A stretch of DNA of 64,000 nt from Campylobacter rectus. Lineage in GTDB: Bacteria > Campylobacterota > Campylobacteria > Campylobacterales > Campylobacteraceae. The stretch is taken from contig NZ_CP012543.1 of the NCBI RefSeq assembly GCF_004803795.1, forward strand, positions 2,046,001-2,110,000. The letters run 5' to 3'. Shown here piece after piece: positions 45,482 through 54,082 of the stretch. The translations under genes were made by a program, and so were the position numbers. The stretch's first letter is position 1. Every line of letters begins with the position of its first letter. The notes beneath the pieces were generated by a model that was not told the DNA's origin, made no database searches, and saw only the letters and a list, made by a program, of their open reading frames with translations.

Positions 45482-45849
45482 ACCCCTCGGAGATAAAGCG
45501 CCTACGCACGCAAAGCGTATTAAAAGAACTGCTGCCCGAGGCTCTATCTACGCTTGAGGACGAGCTTTTGCGCGGGCTTTGCGTGACCGACGTCGAGTGC
45601 AAAAAGGGTAGATACGACGCGTTTGTATATCTTGATAAAATGATGTTTGACGAGCGCGAGCAGGCCTATATACTAGACCGTTTAAAGCGCGTATCAAAGC
45701 ATCTGCAAAACCACTGCATGGCGGCTGAGGGCTGGTATAGAGCACCGAATTTTCACTTCAAATTCGACGACAGGCTCGAATACCAAAATCATATGGACGA
45801 TTTGTTTGAAAAAATCTCAGAGGATCTAAACAAAAATGCAAAATCTTGA
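45478..45849 (+). CDS. rbfA: Ribosome-binding factor A
   Basis: Small KH-fold protein needed for 30S maturation, especially in the cold. 123 residues. Family features include [15 protein letters not shown] near the start and [11 protein letters not shown] in the KH core. The ATG overlaps the infB stop (ATGA), and the gene's end overlaps rimP by 14 bp, a tight infB-rbfA-rimP order conserved in C. jejuni. Confidence 0.92.
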   Translation: MNPSEIKRLRTQSVLKELLPEALSTLEDELLRGLCVTDVECKKGRYDAFVYLDKMMFDEREQAYILDRLKRVSKHLQNHCMAAEGWYRAPNFHFKFDDRLEYQNHMDDLFEKISEDLNKNAKS

Positions 45850-46264
45850 AAATCTGATCTCGCAGTGCGGCGTGCAGCTCTACGACGTCGAGGTCGCGAA
45901 CGAAAACGGCAGAGCCATTTATAGGATCTATATCGCAAAGCCAGGCGGCGTAAATTTAGACGACTGCGAAAAGGTTTCGCGCCTACTCTCGCCGATATTT
46001 GACGTCGAGCCGCCGCTTAGCGGAGACTACGTGCTAGAGGTTAGCTCGCCCGGACTTGAGCGAAAGCTAGAAAAACCGAGCCATTTTATCTCAAGCGTCG
46101 GAGAACTAGCTAAAATCTCAGCCGAAGTAGACGGCGAAAATAAAAAGCTAAAAGGCAAAATTTTATCCGCCGACGACGATGAAACCTCGCTTGAAAGCGA
46201 AGGTCAAATTTTAAAAATAAAAATCGCGAATATAAAAAAGGCAAAAACCTATATCGAGTGGTAA
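45836..46264 (+). CDS. rimP: Ribosome maturation factor RimP
   Basis: Helps assemble the 30S subunit. 142 residues with the family core VYRIYIAKPGGVNLDDCEKV-like beta-alpha segment (here IYRIYIAKPGGVNL), then DYVLEVSSPGLERKLEKPSH (about residues 63-82). It ends with a small SH3-like domain. Last gene of the infB unit; a 16-bp palindrome centred on AAATTT follows the stop. Confidence 0.94.
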   Translation: MQNLENLISQCGVQLYDVEVANENGRAIYRIYIAKPGGVNLDDCEKVSRLLSPIFDVEPPLSGDYVLEVSSPGLERKLEKPSHFISSVGELAKISAEVDGENKKLKGKILSADDDETSLESEGQILKIKIANIKKAKTYIEW

Positions 46265-46277
46265 GCCCTAAACTAAA

Positions 46278-46293
46278 GGTTCAAATTTGAACC
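46278..46293 (+). terminator. AAATTT-centred 16-bp palindrome after rimP
   Basis: GGTTCAAATTTGAACC is perfectly self-complementary and lies 13 bp past the rimP stop. No T tract follows; termination or another end-of-operon role is inferred from the pattern. Confidence 0.45.
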
Positions 46294-46685
46294 GTAAGAT
46301 AGCTCGTCAAATTTTCGTCAATTTATGGATTTTGAGTTAAATTTTACGGATTTGAGCGCTTTAAATTTATATCGAAAACCGCAAAATCCTGATCAAATTT
46401 AGCAAATTTATAATTTAACACGCTAACGTAAAATAAGCCGCTTTAAAATCACTCGAATTTACCTTGCTTTCGCAGTAAATTTTAAGCGCGCCGCAGCCAA
46501 ATTTCCCAAATTTAACCGCCCAAAATTTCAAACCGCCTCCGCATAAATTTAAAAATTTCCATCAGAAAGCATAGGCATCGATGTCAAACACAATAGCGCA
46601 AATTTCGGCGATTTCGCTCGCAGCGCCTTAAAAACACACAGCGTAAATTTGATACCCGTCTAGCAAAACATAAGCTAACTTTGGC

Positions 46686-46691
46686 TATAAT
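46686..46691 (+). promoter_or_regulatory. Candidate -10 box for accD
   Basis: TATAAT in TTGGCTATAATCCC, 28 bp before the accD ATG; AGGAACC is the ribosome site. Confidence 0.5.
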
Positions 46692-46718
46692 CCCTAAATT
46701 TTTTAAAAAGTAGGAACC

Positions 46719-47612
46719 ATGAGCTTTTTAGATATTTTCTCCAAAACCAGAAAGCAACAGTCCGCTCCCAGCGAGGCTCCGGCGCACTGGGTCAAATGCG
46801 ACAGCTGCCACTCGCTGATGTATTACAAAGAGGTCGAAGCAAATTTTAACGTCTGCCCAAAATGCGGTTTTCATATGAGATTAGCTGCCGACAAGAGGAT
46901 AGCGATGATCTGCGACGAAGGCAGTTTCGTCGAGCTTGATACCAAGCTAAAGCCCGTCGATCCGATCAAATTCGTCGATAAAAAATCCTATAAAAAACGC
47001 ATAAGCGAAAGCGAAGAAAAAACGGGCAGAAGCTCGGCCGTGATCTGCGGCGAGGCTAAGATCGACGGCATGAACGTGCAACTGGCGGTGTTTGATTTTA
47101 GGTTTATGGGTGGGTCTTTAGGCTCGGTCGAGGGCGAAAAGATCGTGCGCGCCGTAAAAAGATCGCTCGATAAAAAACAACCTCTCATCATCGTCTCGGC
47201 TTCGGGAGGCGCCAGGATGCAGGAGAGCACGTTTTCGCTGATGCAGATGTCAAAGACCTCCGCCGCGCTAAAGCTGCTGGATGAGGCTAAGGTGCCCTAT
47301 ATATCGGTTTTGACCGACCCTACGATGGGCGGAGTGAGCGCGTCTTTTGCGTGGCTTGGCGACATCATCATCGCAGAACCCGGCGCTCTCATCGGCTTTG
47401 CCGGACAGCGCGTCATCAAGCAAACCATCGGAGCCGATCTGCCCGAGGGCTTCCAAAGATCGGAGTTTTTGCTGGAGCACGGCCTGATCGACGCCATAGT
47501 CGAGCGCAGAGAGCATAAGCAGTTTTTAAGCGATATGATAAAGCTACTCTTAAACAATCCCGTTTATAGCGCCAAGCAGCCGAGCGCCAAGAGTTCGGAC
47601 GACGAGGAATAA
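46719..47612 (+). CDS. accD: Acetyl-CoA carboxylase carboxyltransferase subunit beta
   Basis: Carboxyltransferase beta subunit of acetyl-CoA carboxylase, first step of fatty acid synthesis. 297 residues. The N-terminal zinc ribbon has CDSCHS and CPKCGF (about residues 27-49). The crotonase-type core includes FRFMGGSLGSVEGEK, SASGGARMQE, DPTMGGVSASFA and GFAGQRVIKQT. Followed by rlmH 3 bp later, the order of C. jejuni Cj0127-Cj0126. Confidence 0.97.
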   Translation: MSFLDIFSKTRKQQSAPSEAPAHWVKCDSCHSLMYYKEVEANFNVCPKCGFHMRLAADKRIAMICDEGSFVELDTKLKPVDPIKFVDKKSYKKRISESEEKTGRSSAVICGEAKIDGMNVQLAVFDFRFMGGSLGSVEGEKIVRAVKRSLDKKQPLIIVSASGGARMQESTFSLMQMSKTSAALKLLDEAKVPYISVLTDPTMGGVSASFAWLGDIIIAEPGALIGFAGQRVIKQTIGADLPEGFQRSEFLLEHGLIDAIVERREHKQFLSDMIKLLLNNPVYSAKQPSAKSSDDEE

Positions 47613-47615
47613 ATC

Positions 47616-48071
47616 TTGGAAATTTCCGTGTTTTGCATCCAAAAGTCGAAACGTGAAAATTTTGAAAACGAGATCAAAGATTACGCGAAGATGTCATCGA
47701 AATTCGCCAAAATTTCAGACGTCGTCATCTTTAACGACAAGATCGCCAAAGCCCAAAGCAAAGGGCGAGAAGAGGCGCTAAAAGCTTACGACGAGGTTTA
47801 TGAGCCGAATTTAAACGGCTTTTGCGTGGCGCTTGACGAGGCCGGGCGCGAATTTAACAGCGAGGAGTTTGCCAAACTCATCTCGGACAAGGCTCAGATT
47901 TCGTTTTTTATCGGAGGAGCTTACGGGCTGAGCCAAAATTTTAAACAAAAAGCGGACGTCGTCGTTAGTCTGAGCCGTATGACGATGGCGCACAAAATAG
48001 CCAAGCTTATGCTTTACGAGCAGATTTTCAGAGCTCTTTGCATAAACAAGGGCCACCCATATCACAAATAA
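47616..48071 (+). CDS. rlmH: 23S rRNA pseudouridine-1915 N3-methyltransferase
   Basis: SPOUT-fold methyltransferase acting on pseudouridine 1915 of 23S rRNA in the assembled ribosome. 151 residues. Family motifs are [17 protein letters not shown] (about residues 67-83), [12 protein letters not shown] (SAM-binding knot) and the C-terminal [19 protein letters not shown] and HPYHK. Start TTG at 47616, 3 bp after accD. Part of the accD-rlmH-dksA unit. Confidence 0.95.
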   Translation: MEISVFCIQKSKRENFENEIKDYAKMSSKFAKISDVVIFNDKIAKAQSKGREEALKAYDEVYEPNLNGFCVALDEAGREFNSEEFAKLISDKAQISFFIGGAYGLSQNFKQKADVVVSLSRMTMAHKIAKLMLYEQIFRALCINKGHPYHK

Positions 48072-48080
48072 AGGAAAAAA

Positions 48081-48434
48081 ATGCGCAAAAGCGACCTGGA
48101 GCAGTTTAAGGCACTTTTACTGGAGCGAAAAGCACAGATAGCCAAAAATATTTTAGACTCGTCAAATGAGATGGCGGGACTGCGCCAAAGCGGCGTCAGC
48201 GACGATTTTGACATCGCCTCCGTAAATGCCGATCAGCTAATCGAGCAATCAATCAGCGCCCAACAAAGGCAAGAACTGGCCGAGATAGAAATCTCGCTAC
48301 GAAAAATAGCCGACAAAACCTACGGTATCTGCGAGATGTGCGAGGAGGAGATCGGGCTGGCGCGCCTGCGCGTCAAACCGCACGCAAAATACTGCATAAC
48401 ATGCCGCGAGATAGTGGAAAAAACCGTAAAATAG
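48081..48434 (+). CDS. dksA: DksA-family transcription factor
   Basis: Binds RNA polymerase through its secondary channel and supports the stringent response. 117 residues: an N-terminal coiled coil, DFDIASVNADQLIEQ at the tip (about residues 41-55), and a C4 zinc finger with CEMCEEEIGLARL and CITC (about 85-112). AAAGGAAAAAA precedes the ATG. Located between rlmH and a membrane protein, as in C. jejuni (Cj0125). Confidence 0.93.
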   Translation: MRKSDLEQFKALLLERKAQIAKNILDSSNEMAGLRQSGVSDDFDIASVNADQLIEQSISAQQRQELAEIEISLRKIADKTYGICEMCEEEIGLARLRVKPHAKYCITCREIVEKTVK

Positions 48435-48443
48435 GGGTACGCC

Positions 48444-49481
48444 ATGCAAATCAAACGTTTTATAGTCTATGCGCTCGTTTATCTGGTCATAGTCGGCGCG
48501 CTCGTTTATCTTTTCGAGGGCGGCTCTTACGAGCTTCATCTTAAATTTTCCTTTTTAGGCAGCGACACCGCGTATGCGTTAAATTTACCCGTCGCCGTCT
48601 GGATGATACTGCCGCCTACGATTTTGACGCTATTTTGCGTGCTTCATATGGCCTATCACGGGTTTAAATTTTACGCTTTTAAACGCAAAATTTCGCACGA
48701 TGAGAAATTTTACAGAGAGCTCGGCAAAGAAATTTTGCTCGGCCTTGATACGAATAAGGACTTTAAAACCGATTTTTATAAAATCCCGTCTCAGATGGCT
48801 AGAATCCTTTCGCCTTGGGATAGATACAAGGATGCAAGCATCGAGGGCGAGGAGCTACAAAACGTCCTAGATATAATGCGCACGGTCAAAAACGGAGAAA
48901 TCGCCGATCTAAAAAAATTTAAGTTACCAAAAGATAATCCGCTCTTTATCAAAAACGAGCTAAACAAGATAGCGCATTTAGACGGGTACTATCTGGAGAC
49001 GCTCAAAAAGTCCGCCGATGAGCAAGGCGAGATCGCTCGCGAAGCAAGGCGAAAGCTAATAAATTTAGGCTCATTCGCCGATATCAAAAAATTTGCTCCC
49101 GAGCCGGACGAAAAAGAGAGGATGACGCTTATCGCCCGCTTTGCCAAAGACGAGATAAATTTGAGCAACGACGAGATTTTGGAGTTGTTAAATTCGGATA
49201 AAATTTCAAAAGATAGCTTTGGTATCAGCGCCGCGACGCTAAAAAGCAAAATCGCTCCGGACACCATCATCGGCATCTTCGAGCGCCTTAAAAACGAACG
49301 CCAAGAGGCGCAGGAAGCCTACGTCTATCTGCTGTTTGAGTTTGAGATGCTCGAGCGCGCGCAGGAAGTTTTGTCGGGCCTTGAATCCGGCGAATATCAA
49401 AATTTCCGCACCTTGCTATATCTCAGACAAAACGGCAAAAACGTCCCGACCGATCTATTTTTCAAGCACGCGCATTGCTGA
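48444..49481 (+). CDS. Conserved hypothetical membrane protein
   Basis: 345 residues: two N-terminal membrane helices (about 8-26 and 48-70), then a long cytoplasmic helical domain with many Lys/Glu residues. No catalytic motif seen. It corresponds in position to C. jejuni Cj0124. The start ATG has AGGGG nearby. The dus gene overlaps its end by 7 bp. Function unknown; possibly a membrane scaffold (inference only). Confidence 0.82.
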   Translation: MQIKRFIVYALVYLVIVGALVYLFEGGSYELHLKFSFLGSDTAYALNLPVAVWMILPPTILTLFCVLHMAYHGFKFYAFKRKISHDEKFYRELGKEILLGLDTNKDFKTDFYKIPSQMARILSPWDRYKDASIEGEELQNVLDIMRTVKNGEIADLKKFKLPKDNPLFIKNELNKIAHLDGYYLETLKKSADEQGEIAREARRKLINLGSFADIKKFAPEPDEKERMTLIARFAKDEINLSNDEILELLNSDKISKDSFGISAATLKSKIAPDTIIGIFERLKNERQEAQEAYVYLLFEFEMLERAQEVLSGLESGEYQNFRTLLYLRQNGKNVPTDLFFKHAHC

Positions 49482-50395
49482 TAGATTTTTCAAAAAAGCC
49501 GCTTTTTCTAGCTCCGCTCGCGGGCTTTTCGGATCTGCCGCTTAGAAGCGTGGTTAAGCGATTTGGCTGCGATGTGACTGTAAGCGAGATGATAAGCGCA
49601 AACGCCCTAGTCTATGAGGGCAGCAAAACGCTTGAGATGCTCAAAAAATCGCCGCTTGAAACGCCATATATCGTGCAGATCGCAGGCAGCGACGCGGACA
49701 TCGTCAAAAAAGCGGTGGAAATTTTAAACGGTATCGAGGGCATCGACGGCATCGATCTAAACTGCGGTTGCCCCGTGCCAAAGGTCGTCAAACAGTCCGC
49801 GGGCTCGGCACTGCTAAAAGATATCTCAAATCTAAAACGCATCGTAGAAACCATCAAAAAAACCTCAAATAAGCAAATGACCAGCGTCAAACTGCGCCTG
49901 GGCTTCGACGAGAAAATACCCGAAATTTTAGCCCTTGCCGCGCAGGACGCCGGAGCGGACTACATCGCATTTCACGGACGCACGAGAGCCGGCGGTTATA
50001 CGGCTACGGTAGACTACGCCGCGATCGGCCGAGCTAAAGAAGCAGTAACCATCCCCGTCATCGCAAACGGCGACATCTCGCCCGAAAATGCGGCCGACGC
50101 GCTAAATTTGACCAACGCCGACGCGCTAATGATAGGACGCGCCTGCATCGGCAAGCCGTGGGTTTTCCACGAGATAAAGACGGGCGAGAGCATCGACGCG
50201 GCGACGAAAAAGGCGATCATCTTGGCGCATTTTGACGCGATGATCGAGCACTACGGCGAGCACGGAGCGGCGATATTTCGCAAGCACCTACACCGCTACT
50301 CCAAAGGCACTCCAGGCGCGGGCGCCTTTCGCGACGAGATAAACCGCATCGCCGAGCCAGACATCCTGCGCCAAAAAATCCAAACCTTTTTCTAA
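49475..50395 (+). CDS. dus: tRNA-dihydrouridine synthase
   Basis: Flavin enzyme that reduces uridine to dihydrouridine in tRNA D loops. 306 residues, TIM barrel: LAPLAGFSDLPLRS (about residues 11-24), the catalytic Cys in LNCGCPVPKV (about 97), KLRLGFDE, FHGRTRAGGYTA and ANGDI plus MIGRACIGKPW phosphate-binding loops. TTG start at 49475 overlaps the preceding gene by 7 bp. DusB subgroup is likely but unproven. Confidence 0.94.
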   Translation: MLIDFSKKPLFLAPLAGFSDLPLRSVVKRFGCDVTVSEMISANALVYEGSKTLEMLKKSPLETPYIVQIAGSDADIVKKAVEILNGIEGIDGIDLNCGCPVPKVVKQSAGSALLKDISNLKRIVETIKKTSNKQMTSVKLRLGFDEKIPEILALAAQDAGADYIAFHGRTRAGGYTATVDYAAIGRAKEAVTIPVIANGDISPENAADALNLTNADALMIGRACIGKPWVFHEIKTGESIDAATKKAIILAHFDAMIEHYGEHGAAIFRKHLHRYSKGTPGAGAFRDEINRIAEPDILRQKIQTFF

Positions 50396-50397
50396 CC

Positions 50398-51012
50398 ATG
50401 CAAGGCTACATCCTGCACACGCAAAAAGTACGCGACGAGGACCTGCTCGTCTACATCCTCACGCCCTCGCTGCTAGTCAAATCCTACCGCTTCTACGGCG
50501 CGCGCCACTCAAACGTCCTGCAAGGCTACAAGATCGACTTCGAGCTCGAAGGCGGCGAAAACTTCCTCCCGCACCTGCGCAGCGTCCTGCACCTAGGCTA
50601 CCGCTGGCTACTCTCGCGCGAGCGACTACTCGTGTGGCAGCAGTTTATGCGCCTACTCTACGCACACCTGCGAGACGTCGAGCAGATAGACGAGGTGTAT
50701 TTTTGCGAGCTCGAGCTTTGCGCCTCGCGCTTTGACAGAGGCGCCCCCAAACGACTACTCATCGAGAGCTACGTGCGCATTTTAGAGGCCGAAGGCAGGC
50801 TGCACGACGAGCTTTTTTGCTTTATCTGCGACGAGCCCGTGGAGGATAGAGTTGCGCTAGCCAGGAGCTTCTTGCCCGCTCACGAGCACTGCGCCGCGCA
50901 AAAGGGCTTTGAGGTAGAAAAGATAAAAATGCTCTTTAGCGAGCGCTCTACGCTGCTACTTGATGATGACGAGATAGACGCGCTCTACTCGGTTTTACTT
51001 CAGGGGCTTTGA
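50398..51012 (+). CDS. recO: DNA repair protein RecO
   Basis: Mediator that loads RecA on SSB-coated DNA. 204 residues, shorter than E. coli RecO but like the epsilonproteobacterial form. It has an N-terminal OB-type domain (GYILHTQKVRDEDLLVYIL), a helical part, and a CFICDEPV segment with a later Cys in AHEHC that may form the zinc site. It begins 2 bp after dus. GC-richer codon use than its neighbours is visible in the first half. Confidence 0.85.
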   Translation: MQGYILHTQKVRDEDLLVYILTPSLLVKSYRFYGARHSNVLQGYKIDFELEGGENFLPHLRSVLHLGYRWLLSRERLLVWQQFMRLLYAHLRDVEQIDEVYFCELELCASRFDRGAPKRLLIESYVRILEAEGRLHDELFCFICDEPVEDRVALARSFLPAHEHCAAQKGFEVEKIKMLFSERSTLLLDDDEIDALYSVLLQGL

Positions 51013-51269
51013 GTAAATTACCCGAGCAAATTTATCGCTAGTTTTGCCTAAATTGCCGTTTTAATCCGACCTGCTAAAATTTGCTTTTAAATTTAACCTG
51101 TCCAAATTTATCCTTATCAAGGTGGATAAACCCGCGCACGCCCTACCCCGTCCGATACCTTAAATTTGAGCGCAGTTTTTTAGCAAATCACAGCTCAAAT
51201 TTCATCAAATTTACCGCCTCTTTACCGGGTCTTGGCTAATATTTCGCAAATTTGATTTAGGGGATAAAT

Positions 51270-52564
51270 TTGAATAGATTCGCGCTCGTCTTCACAGCTC
51301 TTTTCCTCGTCGTTTTTATAAATTTCCTCTACGAAAAGCTATCTAGCCCCACTCATTTTACCGTCACTCCGGACACTAAAATAGACCCAAACTCCGAGCT
51401 AGCCAAATACGTAACGCAAGAGGAGATAGACGACTTTGGTTTTAGATACTGGGATATAGACGAATACGAGGAGCGCAACGCCACCCTTAGCGCTTTAAGA
51501 AATTTGCTGAGGCTAAAAGATACGGATAAGATTTTAAATTTTATGAAAAGAAACGGGCTTAGCGCCGACGTAAAGATGAAGGCAAACACGACCCCGCTGA
51601 TGTACTCTAGCTTTTATGGCGACGAAGCCACGGCAAAAAGACTCATGGAGATGGGTGCGGACGCTCATGCGCGAGATAACTACAAGCTCTCGCCCCTAGC
51701 CTACGCTATCGAAAATAACTCCACAAAGACCGCTAAGCTGCTGCTTGATAGCGGTGTCAGGCTTGAGGAGATCAAAGCGGTGCAGTTTTATCAAAACCAT
51801 GCGATATACTCTCTGATAAATAGCATAGTCGTAGATAAAGACGACGTGCATATAAATCGCCGATACGGACTCAAAGGATGCAGCAGATCCCTTCGGCTAC
51901 GCCATAGCCAATAATCTACTGGAAATTTCAAAAATGTTTTTTGAGCTGGGATATAAGCCCCAATGTAAATTTAAAGCCCAAAGAAACGAGGAATTTGACT
52001 GTTTTGGTATTTTGGCGCATATTCCAAACTACGAACCTATGCTAAATTTACTACTAGACAACAACGTTTCGGGGCAACCTACGAGCGAGGAGCTAAAAGA
52101 GGCGTATAAAAAATGCTATATAAGACACAAGTGGGCAGTTGAAGACAAAGAAAAATACATCTATAAAATAAAGGCAGAGACGAAGAGGCCGAAGAAAAGA
52201 TAAAAAGAACCAATAATAAATACAAATATGCTCCTTATTCGCTACTGTATGAAGACGGTCTTTTGCAATACAAGCCAAAGCCGCCAGATCCCGAACAAAT
52301 AAAAAGATTTGACGATACGATAAATTTTTACTCTAAACACTCTGTTTGGACGAAAATGCTACATTTAAAGATACCGAATCTTTTGTAAAATGGGCAAATG
52401 AAGAAAAAAGGCGAGAGAATGTATTGCGGTTTTTAGAAGCGCACAAAAATAATCCCGCAAAGGTGATTTATATCGATGTCAACATAAGTAGTCAAGACAA
52501 AGAAAAGCTAATATCCAATAAACTAATCCAAAAACGAAGGAGCAAAAATGCCGCAGAGCGATGA
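51270..52564 (+). pseudogene. Ankyrin-repeat protein gene with three frameshifts
   Basis: Starts TTG 51270 after AGGGGATAAA with a single membrane helix (FALVFTALFLVVFINFLYEK). Ankyrin units follow, such as TTPLMYSSFYGDEATAKRLM and SPLAYAIENNSTKTAKLLLD. The frame breaks near 51862-51878. It continues in another frame (DAADPFGYAIANNLLEISKM), breaks again near 52170, and once more near 52350 before ending at the TGA near 52564. Joined, it would encode about 430 residues. The breaks may be real decay or sequencing errors. Confidence 0.8.
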
Positions 52565-52634
52565 TAATAGATCGCTTATGGCGCGGTAGGAGCAAGGAGA
52601 TAACCGACCAACAAAAGTCAAATTTGACGAGCTT

Positions 52635-53402
52635 TCACTCCTCGTCGGTCAAATTTTGAGCCTGAGCGGCGAAAAACGTATCGCTGTGGATGTTTTCAAA
52701 AGCGGCCTTTAGCGAGACGAAAAGCTTTGGATTTTGCTTTTCCAAATTTGCTAAAAGCTCCTTGGTTTCGGCTCTAGCGTGAGGCATCTTGACGTCAAAT
52801 CGCATCGCAGGACACGCCTCGTCGCCGATGACGGTAAGCCCGTTTCGCACGGCGTTTTCGCGTAGCTGCCTTTCGCGCACGAATATAAACGGCCTGATAA
52901 CCTCGATCCCATTTGCCGCGACGTATTTTGGAGCAAGCGTTCTTAGCGCACCGTTATAAGTAAAATTCATAAAAAAACTCTCGACCGCGTCGTCGAGGTG
53001 GTGGGCGATGGCGAGCTTGTTAAAGCCGTGCTCGAGCGCGTAGGTGTAGAGATAGCCGCGCCTCATACGCGAGAAAAAGCTGCAAAAGCTGGAGTTTTTG
53101 CGGATCTTGTCCTTGGATATCTCGAAGATCGAGCTGTCGATCACGTCGTGCTCGATGCCGTGCTCGGCACAGTGGCGCGTGAGATAGGCGTAGTCCTCGC
53201 CCATGCCGTAGCTTAGCGTCACGGCCTTAAACTCAAATTTTTCAGGCGTGACGTTTTGCATGTGTTTTAGCACGTGCGCGAGCGCGAGGCTGTCCTTGCC
53301 GCCGCTAAGACCGAGCAAAATTTTATCCCCGCCGCGCACCATACGGTATCTGGCATTGGTCTGTCCGACCTGGCGCAGCAACCGCTTGCTAAGCTCTATC
53401 AT
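52635..53402 (-). CDS. ttcA: TtcA-family tRNA 2-thiocytidine synthetase
   Basis: PP-loop ATPase that thiolates C32 of certain tRNAs with help of an iron-sulfur cluster. 255 residues; ATP loop LLGLSGGKDSLALAHVL (about residues 30-46), AIAHHLDDAVESFFMN (about 132-147). At the usual CxxC cluster ligand site the protein reads CSFFSRMRRG, so the second Cys is Phe; a later Cys is in DEACPAMRF. The start ATG overlaps the mtnN stop by 4 bp. Confidence 0.85.
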   Translation of the reverse strand: MIELSKRLLRQVGQTNARYRMVRGGDKILLGLSGGKDSLALAHVLKHMQNVTPEKFEFKAVTLSYGMGEDYAYLTRHCAEHGIEHDVIDSSIFEISKDKIRKNSSFCSFFSRMRRGYLYTYALEHGFNKLAIAHHLDDAVESFFMNFTYNGALRTLAPKYVAANGIEVIRPFIFVRERQLRENAVRNGLTVIGDEACPAMRFDVKMPHARAETKELLANLEKQNPKLFVSLKAAFENIHSDTFFAAQAQNLTDEE

Positions 53403-54082
53403 AGCCGCTCGATCATCGCGAGCATAAACTGCGCGCTGACGTTTGCCGAGTCTTGCAAAAATTTATCGAAGTCAAACTCCGCGCTGCCGCCCGCCTCGTC
53501 GCTGATGGCGCGAAGCACGAAAAACGGCACGCCTAGGCTCTCGCAAACTAGCGCCACGCTGGCGCCCTCCATCTCGGCCGCATCGGCTTTGAAGGTCGTC
53601 TTTAGCCACTCTTTTTTCGCATTATCGCAGATAAACTGATCGCCCGTGGCTATGACGCCGCCTTTTAGCTCGATGCCTTTTTCGACCGCGACGCTAGAAG
53701 CTAACGCGTTTAGGGCGTCGTCGCTTTTGATAAATATGCTGGTCTCAGGCACGTAGCCGTGAGGGTGCCCGAACGCCGTGATATCGACGTCGTGCTGCAC
53801 GAGGCTAGTCGCATAAAGCATATCGCCGATTTTCAAATTTGGATTTAGCGCGCCTGCGACGCCGGTAAAAAGTAGCTTGTCGGCGCCAAATTTCTCGATC
53901 ATCGCGCTTGCGGTTAGAGCGGCATTTACCTTGCCGATCTTAGAGTAGGCGATCACGAGCTCTTTGCCGCCGAAATTTGCGAGGTAAAATACGTTATTTG
54001 CGTGCTTAACCTCTTTGTAATCCTTGATGCGCTCGAGCAGAGGAGCGACCTCCTCGCGCATCGCGCCCAAGATCGCTATCAT
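53399..54082 (-). CDS. mtnN: 5'-methylthioadenosine/S-adenosylhomocysteine nucleosidase
   Basis: Cleaves MTA, SAH and, in campylobacters, 6-amino-6-deoxyfutalosine on the menaquinone route. 227 residues of the nucleoside phosphorylase fold: IAILGAMREEV at the start (catalytic Glu), LFTGVAGALNPNLKIGD, VIATGDQFI and AEMEGASVALVC (substrate Glu). C-terminal RAISDEAGG carries the catalytic Asp. Overlaps fabD by 4 bp upstream and ttcA by 4 bp downstream, so the three form one coupled unit. Confidence 0.95.
   Translation of the reverse strand: MIAILGAMREEVAPLLERIKDYKEVKHANNVFYLANFGGKELVIAYSKIGKVNAALTASAMIEKFGADKLLFTGVAGALNPNLKIGDMLYATSLVQHDVDITAFGHPHGYVPETSIFIKSDDALNALASSVAVEKGIELKGGVIATGDQFICDNAKKEWLKTTFKADAAEMEGASVALVCESLGVPFFVLRAISDEAGGSAEFDFDKFLQDSANVSAQFMLAMIERL

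Larger units (their letters stand above)
46265..46718. other. AAATTT-rich intergenic region before accD
   Basis: About 450 bp with no gene. It contains GGTTCAAATTTGAACC (46278-46293), many more AAATTT words and, at the right end, the accD promoter. Confidence 0.6.
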
